Positions 10,860 through 22,565 of a DNA stretch of 64,000 nucleotides are shown one piece after another. The notes beneath the pieces are model-generated. The model made no database searches, was not told where the DNA came from, and saw only the letters and a program-made list of their open reading frames with translations. Both the position numbers and the translations under genes were made by a program. The DNA comes from Protonemura montana (Eukaryota > Arthropoda > Insecta > Plecoptera > Nemouridae): the NCBI GenBank assembly GCA_947568835.1, contig OX387610.1, positions 14,179,001 to 14,243,000 of the forward strand, in the 5' to 3' direction. The first letter of the stretch is position 1. Each line of letters opens with the position of its first letter.

Positions 10860-13800
10860 GTTGGATATTTTGGCAGTTGGTTAAACTGCTGAATTCAAAA
10901 AATGCAGGGCTCCAAGTTTAGTTGAACAACGGTTGGACTTTGCTAATGTATAAATGCAATAAATACTTAAGAATATTCCCATCTACTTTTCCGATGATCG
11001 CCAAAAGTAAGCCATTTAATATTTATTATTATAATTGTTGTTTATTGATCTAATAAATAATGACAATACAGGGACATTACAAACAGAACAAGACTAAAAC
11101 ATTTAACATAATTGAAATGTAACATAGAAACATGAACGATTAAAACAATTACTATTAACAAACGTAAGCTTACATTAAAATCTACTGAGAGACTGCAGTA
11201 GGCAATTGATATGTTTACAAGTTTTGACGGACAGCTGTTCGATCGAGGTTTTCAAGTCGTGATTTGTAAGTCATGAAGGAGTCTGAAAAGATGTCTATGT
11301 TAGGGCAGGTAATTGTAATTATATTGTAGGTAGCCATTAGTCTCTTGATGCACCCATGCTTGTGGATATCAATCCTACTTTTTGGCTGCCTGAAAATATG
11401 GTAATTTCGAGTTTGCCTGGATAGTATTGCGACGCAGATTTTAGATAGCAGTCTTTATTAGTGCCAGTTGTACTTGGGGAACAAAAATTCTGAAAAATTT
11501 TAACTATTGGTTATAGCTGAAAATGTGTTGAAGTTAGATGCAACTTAGATGCACCGCAAATATTGTGGCAGTTAGTAGTACCCTAAACAAGAAATTTGTT
11601 GCTTTTAACTGCAAAAAGAGGGCGATTGTTGTAAAAATTGATGAAAATGTTGAAGCGCTATGACTTGAAACTTGAAATGGTTAACATTAGGTTTCAATTG
11701 TACCATACCGGAGATAGCATACAAAACTCGTTCAATATCTTTATTCAATATCAACATTGACCTCCCGTTAACTTTCAAAGACTAATTCCTAACGAATGAT
11801 ATTTTTGATTTTCAACAGATCCCAAACACAGACTCGTAAAGGCTGGAAGTATGTTAAATATTATTTTGATTTTAAGTCATAGAAACGGTCAGTAAATGGT
11901 TTTCTCCTCATGCAAACCTTTTTGTGAAATGTTGCTCTCATGGAAACACCAGATTAAAAAAAAATAGCATGATTTGGCTCCACGTTAAACCAGTTACCAT
12001 CGCGCCAGGATCGGGAAAGACTCCAAAGAACATTTTTCTTGTTTGTCAGCGCTTCACCAGAAAGCAATCAGGTAGAGGGAAAGTAAAGGAGGAAAGAAAA
12101 TTGTTTCAATTAATGAACCAACAAATAAATGAAAGAATTGTGTGAGTCAAATGTGACACATTGAATTTCCATTTAAAATTGTGTTTATTAGATACGTATT
12201 TCATTAGGTAAGCTTACACTTTAAACACAGATTTAACTTTTAGATAGTAAGTCATCAAGCTCAGTTGTGGTTCAAAATGTATACCGTTAATCTTCCATAG
12301 CGGGCACAAGAAACAAATCTGTCAAATCAATTACATTCTTCTTTAGGTACATTATTAGTTGCAAAATCTATTTCTTGGCAATAAAGTGTGCTACTCAACA
12401 AACGTCACATCTTATAGGCTTTTAACGACTAAAATTACTTTGCAATTACATTGTGAAATCTTCAAGTTTCTCTGAAGAAATCCGCCATCGGAACGGGAAT
12501 TCATCAGCACATCTTTTCAAGCACGCAAAGCGAATAGTTTCAACTAATTAAAAGAACTAGCTGAGCTAATCTGCGCTTCAACAAGCATAACCATCGAGTT
12601 GCCGTTTATAAATTTCACAACCAAAAATCATTCAAAATTAAACCGCACGGTAGGTACGATGCCCCGAACTGGGAAACATTTAACGATACGTTTGTAAGAT
12701 ATCGAAAGTCGGTTATTTTGGTTAAGGTACCCATGCAAGTAAAACTGCGGCTCCTCTAAAATATTCACGATAGAGTTTTGGACGGGGGGAAGATAACGCG
12801 AGCTCAGTCAATGAACGCAATCTCCTAATCACTCTAGTTTTTGACGGGTCACAATTCACAATACAATTCACCTGTCACAACGAGCAGGGCTATTTGCCTA
12901 ATGCCTACAGAGAGCAAGTTTCTTAGCTGCCAAAACTGGCCGACTTTAAAATTCACGTGCATTTTCTACTGTGAGCGAGGTGAATTTGTGCATATTGATG
13001 TATCGTTGCTTCAATTATGTTACGTATTTCACTAGCATATGTGCTTTATTTCTCGATAGGTAAATACGAATTCTACTAAAAGCTAACCTCAGACTTTCTA
13101 TTAATAAATTCGCTGGCTTTATCTCGCTGTAACACTGATTCAGCTTTCTAACACAACTAATAGTAACATTACTAAATTTCACCAGTTATTTCATCATTAA
13201 AATGCATAAATTCTAACTTGATTTTTAACTTGATTGCATTATAAAGGCTGTATTTTATATGTGTATATATATATTTATATAGGTAATCAAATTACTAACT
13301 ATAGCAATCTATAATTTGGCTGGTTGGTAGCAAGCCGATTTATAAAAAAATAATTCCCAGCGGGAGAAAATTAGATTTAAGTCTAAAATAACGTAGATAA
13401 ATAATTAAAAAAAAACTAACTAAAAACTAATTACTGTTCGCACAGTAACTTGGCATCTTCATTGGTGAGACGATATTGTACTAATAAAAATTTTTTAATA
13501 AATGCCAATTTTTTCTACACACATCAATGGGCTTTCAGAGATTTTCAGTTTTAGTGAGTTTTTCAATCGGGTTACCCGTAAAGAAAATTTCAGATACGCG
13601 GAATTTGACAGAAAATTGATATCTACTGTATATTTAGAACATGGTCCCACGTGGGGGCAAAAAGTTCAAAAAGGCCAAGTCTCACCGGTTTTTTTTTTTA
13701 TAGACAGTGGACAATGAATATTTCCAAGATCTTCAGATTTTCTTATTACCAGCCAATTGTTAAAAGGTAAATATTCAACGACAATAAAACATTTCGCACA

Positions 13801-14071
13801 CCTGTACTTTGATACGTAAATAATAATAGGCAATTAATCGTGATACAGACATTAAAAATAAAGGTGATTTCACAACAAATTACTCATAAAATACACGAAC
13901 AAAGCACGTAATAGAAACAGTTGCAACATTTCGAGAGAAAAAATCTTCGATGAATCAGAGCAATGATTAAAAATCAAATCCGTTAACCCCGAATGAAAAA
14001 CCCCCCAAAAAAAAAACCATTCTCCGTCGACTCCTGATAAAAACGAGCATGTATTGTTTTGCTAGCGATAT
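10860..14071. other. Intergenic region, no supported gene
   Basis: About 3.2 kb of AT-rich DNA. Small ORFs (11924-12145, 12841-13035, 13502-13717, all plus) have no domains and AT-driven composition. I see no RNA gene or array. Confidence 0.5.
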
Positions 14072-14356
14072 TCAGTTAGATTCGTTTGGCCTGAGAGTAA
14101 CGGATTCGAGGGATTCAAGCGACAAGCTGGAATCGTATGGCGTGATCGGATAATAGACGCTTGCGAAGGAAGACCGCAGCGACGGTGTGATTTCTTCTTC
14201 GCCTGCGAGCGGCGCCGTCAGTCGCCGGCCTTGAAAGTGGCTCGACGACGAAATCTTGCGGATGCGCGACGCCAAGGTCGTCGGCGGAGAGCTGTCGACG
14301 GAAACGTAGCGACGATTAGCCGAGTTTGAGATGCGATCGTTGTTCAAGATAGTCAT
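14072..14356 (-). CDS. Ser-rich short ORF or terminal exon, unknown function
   Basis: A 94-codon minus-strand ORF stands out by GC-rich, coding-like composition in an AT-rich setting. It starts with ATG (MTILNNDRISNS) and ends SLESLESVTLRPNESN. It is rich in Ser, Arg and Pro (SVDSSPPTTLASRIRKISSS; PITPYDSSLSLESLES), suggesting a disordered, possibly phosphorylated tail. No membrane segment or known domain is visible. An in-frame stop lies five codons upstream of the ATG (next to a MITE-like repeat), so it is either a one-exon gene or a last exon with a poorly visible acceptor. It could be an alternative 3' exon of the membrane-protein gene at 16.9-18.6 kb, but I cannot show a phase-compatible splice. 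Confidence 0.4.
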   Translation of the reverse strand: MTILNNDRISNSANRRYVSVDSSPPTTLASRIRKISSSSHFQGRRLTAPLAGEEEITPSLRSSFASVYYPITPYDSSLSLESLESVTLRPNESN

Positions 14357-14359
14357 GTA

Positions 14360-14640
14360 AAATAGACTTTATTTTTATGATGGTTTTTAAACTCATGTCT
14401 ACTTGATTTATCCTTAGCGCTAGTTTAAAAAAAAACTATTTCAACTGGGTTTTGAATGCTAAGTAAAGGGCTACTAAATTTAATTTAGTTAATTTAATTT
14501 AGTAGCCCTTTACTTAGCATTCAAAACCCAGTTGAAATAGTTTTTCTTAAAACTTTATCTTTATTGTTTTTATACTCATGTATACTTTATCTAAGCCTAA
14601 CACTAGTTTAAAAAATAAAAAAAGAATGTAATAACTGGGT
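14360..14640. mobile_element. MITE family M copy with internal hairpin
   Basis: A plus-oriented end of family M (GATGGTTTTTAAACTCATG, TTGATTTATCCTTAGC, then TTCAACTGGGTTTTGAATGC) is followed head-on by an inverted copy. The two meet around 14485 in a near-perfect palindrome of roughly 65 bp per arm centred on AATTTAATTTAG. The right side is more diverged. Confidence 0.8.
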
Positions 14641-16896
14641 TGTTAAACGCTGAGTTCACCAACTATTTTGCCTGTTAACCTATCAAGGGTTTTGAAACCT
14701 GTTTAAACCTTCATCGGGAAAGTTGCTTGTTTTAATAAGCTTACAAAAATCCACTTAAGTAGTTTTTTTTTAGACAATAGTACTATCATAAGACTAAGTG
14801 GTTTAGAGCCGTGGTCGAATCTTGTAAGTGGTAAGAGTACGCTTTGCGTGGATTTAGTTTCAGTTTGTAAAAGGACCTTGGATGATGATGCCATGTCACG
14901 GCCCAACGACAGTGAGCTCTGCCCGAATATAAAACAACTGATTCGACATAAAATCAGCTAATGCCGATACGCAAGATGTTTGTGCCATGACATAAAACAT
15001 TAGCACCAGCCAAAGCCCCGTTGAGTACCGTAACCAATCCAAATAAAGCAAAACCATCTCCAAAATCAATCATTTTATTCTAATGGATGCAAATCTGAAC
15101 CACAGATCTGAACTTTCAATAATATGTACTTTTAATATGTTAGTAAATATATCCCTACTTTCTAACCAGAGATTAGGAATTGGCAAACTGTCTAGATGAT
15201 ATAAAAGTAATTACGAAGGATTATTCAAAGTTCGTTTGTTAGCAAATGATGTCGTTATTTAATGAATTGTTATTTAGAATCGTCAATCGTGTACTTTTGC
15301 TGTTTATTACTTGCTTAAAAATAAGCAGTAAGTAACCATTGACATGCCTTATAATCAGAATACAATTACACACTGGATTGATTTTATTTCAAATAGAAGT
15401 GACGGTTTTTTAATGGCTCGTTAAGTAATTAACAGACTGTTAACAGTAAAAAATCTTCTGATTGGCTGTTGCCAAGCAAATTACAAATTAACTGATTGTT
15501 AATTAGTTAACGAATCACTGAAAAACCAGCTCTAAAAGTTAAACTTATGCAATAAGTAGGGAGGAAATTGAATACAATCATCGGAATGGAGAGATGAAGG
15601 TGCAAAGCTTTTTAAAATAGACATCGAAGAAAGACGAGAACATAAAATTTGTGGAAGAAATATTGTACAATAAACAGATTATTCAAGGGGAGATCTTTTT
15701 AGCAACATCCATGCTTGCAACGTAGCAACACTTAGACAATCAATAAATACTTCAACATCGATAAAATATCATCAACAAAATCACTATCAATCTGTTTGAT
15801 GTTCATTTGAAAATGTTTGTTATTTAAAAATGTGTCAAATTCATAGCAAAAGTTGCTCCATTCTAATGGCGTATTCGACTGGCTGCCCCGGGTTTTTCCT
15901 TGCTTTCAGAATTTTGACGGTGCAATAGGAAAACAAATGATGCAAAGAAAGCTAGCAATCACGTATATAGGTATGAATAATCTCGCTCGGAACTGGTGCA
16001 AACCCGGTGGAGAGCATGAAGTTGTCTAGTAGGTTTCAATCTCACCCTGGTGCAGGCCAGTTGAATACGCCATATATGTACCTAACTTTTTGCCTAGCAT
16101 GGTTTGATTTTACGCATTGGAAGAGGCTTGAAATCCGCAAAAGATTGCAAGAGATAGCAATCTGACAGGTTTTGTGAGATAAGACCGGTTATTTTTGAGG
16201 AAATTTCACATTTTAATTCTATTTCTAATTGCCAAAGTTTGCCAGTTTACATTTTATGTCATTTCACATCAGCCTAAACATACCTGGACGAGTACCCTGC
16301 ACGTTTCACACTTTTTAGTTTTTATACTACGTCAATAAAGTATCTCCAAGTCTTTTCAGGTTAAGAATCACCGACAAAAATGCCCAACATTCAATCTTTA
16401 AACAAAATCGGTCCATAAGACTTAATCGGCAAGAAAGCTGTGTACCTGACATTTTTGTTTGGAGGTCCTAATCGTAAAAAGACCCTACAATGTCTGTTTG
16501 CAAGCAAAAACAGGTTCTAGTTCTCAACCCCAGTATGTTCACTAGCATTGCCAGTTCCAAAAGTTCCCACACTAACTAATTACGCCGGTTCTGGGTATCG
16601 ATTGAACGTTTTCTCGTAAAATAACCTTCGTTATTTCAAACGAAAAAGTAACTTGATCCCTACCCAGAAGCATGAAAAGTGTGCCAAGAAAACACAAAAA
16701 AACAACTGACAGAACTGAACACTGCACTAATAAACTGGTTCATAGCTGGCAAACAAAACCATTGTTGTCAAAAAGAACAAAATTTACTGGAAAATAGCTA
16801 ATGTTAACAAAAAAAAACAAATTTGATATCAGTGCGATTCTTGTCTCGACTCCCTTTCGCACGCAATCCTAAGCGTAATTTTTTGTTTGTTGTACC
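14641..16896. other. Intergenic or 3' flank, nothing supported
   Basis: The ORF at 14703-14906 (minus) has no domain. The remaining 2 kb is AT-rich and probably includes the 3' UTR of the membrane-protein gene. No array or RNA gene was seen. Confidence 0.4.
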
Positions 16897-18591
16897 TTAG
16901 GCGTCGTCGGCGTGACTCTTGGGCCGAAGCACGATGCGTGGGTCCAACTCTAGCATGCGGTCGCTTTCATCGACGCTGGAATAAGCCGTGCAAGGGGGCG
17001 CCACTTGGTTAGTCTCTCAGCACGACTGGGACCGCACACAAATCAACACAACGGGAAGGTAGGCAGACCAGACAGAACATCGATAGCCCGAGGGGCAAAC
17101 AATTTGCAGGCAATTAGATAAGAACATGTATCTATGACAAAATAGCAGCAATTTCGAGTAAAAGTGACCTAGTTTTCTAAATTACATACTTATGGCACCT
17201 ATGGTGTTTAGGAAGGTAAATACATTTTTGACAATTATTCTAAGATATATTTGGTGAGTATTCATTTAAATGCACTTTCTAGCGAAAGGCTCTAATCTGG
17301 TCATAACTGTTCTTCATTGACTAGCCTAGCTATAATAAATATATCAAAGATTAGAAAATATGCAGGTACTAGATTGCTAAGCTGTTAGAACTAGCTTCTA
17401 AATATAGATTTCAGATAATACCACCACTCTGAAAGTGGTTGAAAATTCTGTAATTGTACCATACAGTTGTACCTAGACTTACAAGAATCACACCTGCATT
17501 GGTGTTTAATTACATATGAAATTAGCTGGTCTATTGAAAAAAAGAGAAGAATTATTATAGGTTTAAGGAATGTTCTGCACCTAGCATAATATCACAGATA
17601 ACAAGAAGGTTATTAAAAACTTCTAGTTCGATGCTGACGAGTACAACTAGCTTGATCCATTAATTAAAAATCTAGGGAAGATCAAGTAGATTAGATGGAG
17701 TAAAACACTTCACAACATTAGTACACTAATTTTGATAAATTACCTTAAAGAACATATGGCTTACCATTCTTTATTGTCGCTACCCATGAGCTTACGAGTC
17801 TCTTCTTCGTCGGAAACTGCAGGAGGTTGGTAAGCAATCTCTGACACTGGCCCGTATTGTGCCGTCACGAGTAGATCAGTCGATGGGTTCAGAGTTAGTA
17901 TCTGTTGACAGTAAAAGCATCAAAAGAAGTGTTGCAGTCGGCCTTTAAGTATTGATTCGAAGGCTAAACAATTCAGAAGGTTATTTGGATGTATCAGCTA
18001 TGAGCTAGGCATGTTAAGTTGTTCAAAGTAAGGAATCAAGTGGAGCTGAGTATTTGCCTGCCTGTGCATTTAGATCAATAGGTTAAGCAAAAATCAACAA
18101 AATCTCGTGTTCGCATAACTAAATATTCCTTGCGAAACTTAAAATAAACATTGTAGTTTTCTTACCTGCCCATTACCACCTTGATTATCAAGTTGCCTTG
18201 CTAGCCTCTGCTCCTTGCCAGGGAAACACGGACAACCTTTTCTTCGACGCATATTCCTCACGTAGAGTCCCAACAAGGCAAATGCCACCACGCACAAGAA
18301 CGCTCCGATGATTGCGATCACCAGATCACCTGTCTTCTCGGTATCTTGTTTCGTTGTTTCGCCAACATCGACCTCATGGATTTCAGTATCCGCGTAATCC
18401 ACCGCACCTTCGATCATCATGATTAATCCGATAGCTAACAAACATAACCCGGTGACTAATATCAACCATTGGATACATTTTGAGCGATTCACATTGCTGA
18501 CAGTCTGTGAAATGTAGCTAACGGGTGCCCAGTTATCCTGTTGTTCGTATGTTACCGTGGTCGGCTGGTAAACTGGTCCACTGGGAGGCAT
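16897..18591 (-). CDS. Two-span transmembrane protein, unknown family
   Basis: I read three exons: 18166-18591, 17765-17901 and 16897-16975, with GT-AG introns and phases that fit (0, then 2), giving 213 residues. The start is the ATG at 18591. Residues 1-38 are soluble and Tyr/Gln/Thr-rich. Membrane segments lie at about 40-60 (WLILVTGLCLLAIGLIMMI) and 90-111 (LVIAIIGAFLCVVAFALLGLY), with an acidic 28-residue loop between. RNMRRRKGCPCFPGK after the second span is basic with a Cys pair that could be palmitoylated, so both termini are probably cytoplasmic. The tail holds YGPVSEIAYQPP, an acidic DEEE stretch and RIVLRPKSHADDA at the end. The overall form resembles small claudin-unrelated TMEM proteins. 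I do not recognise the family and assign no function. Confidence 0.75.
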
Positions 18592-19840
18592 CGTGCGTTA
18601 TGTAAATAGATCTGACAGATGGCCGAAGGCGAGCAACACCGAAAAACTATTATTGATTCGATCACTCTAACTTCGAATAAAACACTTCACTAGGTATCGA
18701 TAACGCTTCTGCCTTCTTCAGATCTTCAGCTTCTACGTGGTGCCTATTGTCTACCCAAATAAGGACCTTTGTCTGAATGGGTACTACACCACCACCTGCC
18801 TATAGCTACCTACGTGATTGCACTGGATCTCTTCCGTGCATCTAAAGCCTCTACCAAGGACGCAGTTAGGTCTGACTCTGACAATGAGTCAACACCTGGA
18901 AGTAGTGGAAAGAGTAGGATGGGGAAAGTGGTTTCTAGAAGCACGCACGTTATTTTGACAACAAATATGTTGATGATATTTCTAGATCGCTGTCGAATTC
19001 TAGCCCGGGTGCGTGTCCCGAATCACCGTTTGTTATTTATTGGCTGGGTATTGGAGTTTACAACTGTAAACGAGTGATATAAATAGAAATACACACTTAT
19101 TTCGTCTAGATTTGTAGACTATGCGCATTGCATTTGGTCTCGCATGTCGAGTTTGGCAGCTGCGTAGGTGCGGTTTCGTTTCACCTGCTGGCTATTCGGT
19201 AAAGTTCGATCGGTGTCGCTGCTACTTCGAGTTACAGCTCTCGCCACTAGCTAGCGCCAAGCTCAAATTATTTAAAAATAAAGAGAACTCCCGAAAATCT
19301 CGTTACAAAATCGATTGTTTTCTAGGATGTGTACATACAATTTACAAATGCCAAGCTAGGCGATCATTGTCACAGGAATGCGATCTTGTTTTTATTACCT
19401 AGGTGTTTCTCAGAATTGATAGACGACGATAAACCCACCGTAAGCATTGCGTAACAATAATGACATCATGAATTACATCGACGTCATACTATACTTCCGT
19501 AATAAAATCGTTTCGATAGCAAAAAAAATTGCGTCTTTTCTTTTATAAAGTCATTGAAAGCGAGTAATATTACACTTCCGGAAGTATTTATCGTTCGAAT
19601 ATTTGTGACAGGCCACTGACTGACAGATGCAAATAAGCCATCTAAACATTTCTATTCCAACTCCCACCCGATCAGAACGAAGACAAAATGTAGGTTAATC
19701 TATTCTGCCATTACGATTTACGCCGACCTTCTATACTCGCTTGACCATCAGATAAAACAACCTACTTTCAGGGGTAAATCAATCAAAATAATAAATTACA
19801 ATTTACCAGTGTAGACATGCATTATTTGTGGCTGGTGCAA
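18592..19840. other. 5' flank of the membrane-protein gene, no other gene seen
   Basis: This contains the likely promoter and 5' UTR of the minus-strand gene ending at 18591. Two plus-strand ORFs (18769-19077 and 19121-19402) lie here; they lack domains and one runs antisense to the presumed promoter, so I do not call them. Confidence 0.4.
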
Positions 19841-19859
19841 CCCTAAACTTGCCCACGTG

Positions 19860-20040
19860 CAGAGCGATAATGCACCGGTGCATGTGCATGTGCAGGATGC
19901 ATTATGCAGGTCGCATGCAGTGCATTTAACACCGATGCATCCGTGAGTGCATTGTGTATTTCCAGTTGATTGTTGACATTTTGTTGAAATTGTTATTTCT
20001 CTGGTGACATTACAATTTCAACAAAATGTGCATGTGCATG
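19860..20040. repeat. TGCAT-rich tract with a 17-bp perfect hairpin
   Basis: Between 19861 and 19960 the words TGCAT and GTGCATGTGCA recur about ten times. It is followed by a perfect inverted repeat: CATTTTGTTGAAATTGT at 19977-19993 and its complement at 20012-20028, with an 18-base loop. GTGCATGTGCATGCAGG then reappears. Confidence 0.75.
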
Positions 20041-20119
20041 CAGGAGGGATGAAGATAATGAAAAAAAGGGGAAAAAACTGTGATAGCAATTATTTATACG
20101 ACAGTTCTGAGAATTTGGA

Positions 20120-20588
20120 GAAATTCAGGTTGAGTAAAACCGTCGAGTGTTATTGAGAAGGTCATCGTTCATTTGATACTTTCTGCTGAGCAAACGAGGC
20201 CGGCAACACGAGGTAACGGTAGGTGCCACCCGATGGCGCTTGCTGCTGAGCAAACGAGGCTGGCAACACGTGGTAACGGTAGGTGCCACCCGATGGCGCT
20301 TGCTGCTGAGTAAACGAGGCCGGCAACACGTGGTAACGGTAGGTGCCACCCGATGGCGCTTGCTGCTGAGCAAACGAGGCCGGCAACACGAGGTAACGGT
20401 AGGTGCCACCCGATGGCGCTTGCTGCTGAGCAAACGAGGCTGGCAACATGTGGTAACGGTAGGTGCCACCCGATGGCGCTTGCGGCCGTCCTTTTTAACA
20501 AACCTCTAAAATTAAATAATAACGACTCAAAATATCGCGATACATGTTTATCAATCGTTGAGGTTAGCGTTAATAAAGATTAATTGAG
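20120..20588 (-). mobile_element. Element X copy with five 60-bp core units
   Basis: A minus-strand copy. The core is five tandem 60-bp units (20185-20485), each containing GGTGCCACCCGATGGCGCTT and GCTGAGCAAACGAGG. The conserved flank follows (CGACTCAAAATATCGCGATA, then ATCAATCGTTGAGGTTAGC, then TTAATAAAGATTAATTGA). All three frames of the core stay open on both strands because 60 is a multiple of three, so the ORFs of 76-114 codons here are repeat artefacts. The copy stops inside its flank exactly where a 5S-derived element begins. Confidence 0.9.
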
Positions 20589-21095
20589 ATTGGGAGAGAG
20601 GTTGGAGGGATGAAAGTTAAGCAACACTGCGCTGAGTCAGGTATTGGATTAGTGACCATCATACACATGACCAGTTCTGTTCGGTAGAGAGGTTGGAGGG
20701 ATGAAAGTTAAGCAACACTGCGCTGGGTCAGGTATTGGATGGGTGACCATCATACACATGACCAGTTCTGTTCGGGAGAGAGGTTGGAGGGATGAAAGTT
20801 AGTACAGCAACTTCACTCGCCTTGCTTATCAACCTCTCGACAGCATGGATTTGTGGAGAAATCCTGTTGTTCGCGTTGTACCGTCCTTCGGAAGGGACGT
20901 TAAGCCGGTGGTCCCCTTGGTCTTCGACAGGAGTATGGCATACGTGCCGGCACCGGGTTTCCCCTCCTCCCTTCTAGGCTAGGTTAAGTTATTATCGTCG
21001 TTATCATCAACCACTCATTCACCGACGCCATTAGACCAGTACCGCATGGCCAGATGTCAAAACAGTGCGTCGTTAAACACCACAAACCAATCAAA
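20589..21095 (+). mobile_element. 5S-rRNA-derived SINE, copy S1
   Basis: A plus-strand copy. Two head units (91-bp period) contain GCTGGGTCAGGTATTGG and ATGGGTGACC, matching the intermediate element and neighbourhood of 5S rRNA. The tail follows, with CGTTGTACCGTCCTTCGG, AAGGGACGTTAAGCCGG, ACGTGCCGGCACCGGG (here slightly altered) and, at the end, CAGTGCGTCGTTAAACACC. It is non-coding; the ORF inside is chance. Confidence 0.85.
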
Positions 21096-22565
21096 TAACA
21101 TAAACGGTAATCCACGCGACTGGTTCGTCAAAAATCGTTCTCAATTAAGGCAATTGCCTGAAGCTACAATGGGCTGATAGGAGGTGCAATTAGAAGTGCA
21201 AGTCATTGCAATTACAGTCGAATGGTTTTGACATTGACAGTCAACAAGGCACAAGTACCTATAGATGTTGGGACATGGCCTATAATTACCAATTGTCTTT
21301 CAACTGTTACTCAATCCAAAACATTGTAGACATTTTTCTTATTCAATCTCATGTGTTCTTCGTCCATGACTTTCTTGCAAATTTGCATCTCATATGCATT
21401 GCCATACGATGTCAGTTTTATTTTTGATCGTTTTTTAATATCACTCAAAACAAAACACATTGCCAAGTGATTTTAAATTGAAATTAAACAGAATTACCAA
21501 ATACAGTTCACCGCAAGGCACAAATTTCACAAAACCAAACGATTACAAACGATATAAAATCAAATTTTTAATGAGGTTGCTATATTAAGAATAATTGTTT
21601 TTGCCAACATAATATCTATCCTAGAAAATGACCACATCTAACCTTTCTTCTTCAACTCAAACCTTACCAGACCTTGTGATTTGTGGGCATATCAAAGCTT
21701 TCCCGCTCAATTCCAGACACATTTTTAAGATTGTATTTATAAATTGATAATTCCTGAAAAAGGACTCCAGTAATGTGGTATCTACAATATAGATTCCTGT
21801 CGCAAGAGCTTCCTTGAAAGTAAACTACAGTAACATATATAAATATGTGACACTTAAAATCACCACCTACTGTGAAATTATTTAAATCATGGAATAAAAG
21901 TACCTTTTCTATCTACAGTAGCACGGCGGTGAAGTTTTCTATGTGCAAACCAGAGTAAGTCAAAGCTTCGAAAAGATCATGAGCTAGCAGAAGTCAGAAA
22001 GAGGCTGATTTTCTGAGAATCAATTAGTTTGACATTTAGTTTGGCAAAAAGGCGATCACACATCTCGCACTAACTTTATTAGCACAACAAACGTTAGCCG
22101 AAAGTGAAAATAAACTGTAATATTTGTCTTATGGCGGTGAATTACCGCATTATCATGACATTTCGTACAAACGCATACAAACTGTCATTGTAAGAAAAAA
22201 CCAGAGTCAAAAAATTGACAGCGAAAAACATACGCTTCCTTAAAAACAATGATAACACCAATATTGACGTTAGTTTTGATACATTCAAATGTTTTTGTCA
22301 CTTGAAAACTTTCATTTATGATTACCATCAATAGTACCGAGAGTTCATGAGCTGTTGTTAATGATTTTGGCGAAAAACTTTCATAACTGCATTGCAATGG
22401 CTTAGATTCAGGTAGCTGTCGCTAACGATGGCTTCTATTGGCTGAAGGCCTACTGCAAAATTTCAAAGCAAAAAGCCATATTTTGTAGCAAAATGCTGTT
22501 TTAAACTAATGTTTTGGTTGCTTTCGGCCATATTCCCAGCCACCATGCGTTTCCAGTGAATGCTT
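21096..22565. other. Intergenic region, nothing supported
   Basis: AT-rich, with short ORFs only (21206-21427 plus, 22185-22397 minus). No domain or RNA gene was seen. Confidence 0.45.

Noticed and set aside
18769-19402. Two plus-strand ORFs upstream of the membrane-protein gene
   Set aside because: They lie in the presumed promoter of the minus-strand gene and show no domain or coding signature.
20125-20509. Overlapping ORFs on both strands in the 60-bp array
   Set aside because: The unit length is a multiple of three, so open frames persist automatically; there is no non-repeat coding sequence around them.
20620-20790. Functional 5S rRNA genes
   Set aside because: Only the central part resembles 5S rRNA, the ends are unlike 5S, and every cluster is tied to a SINE tail.
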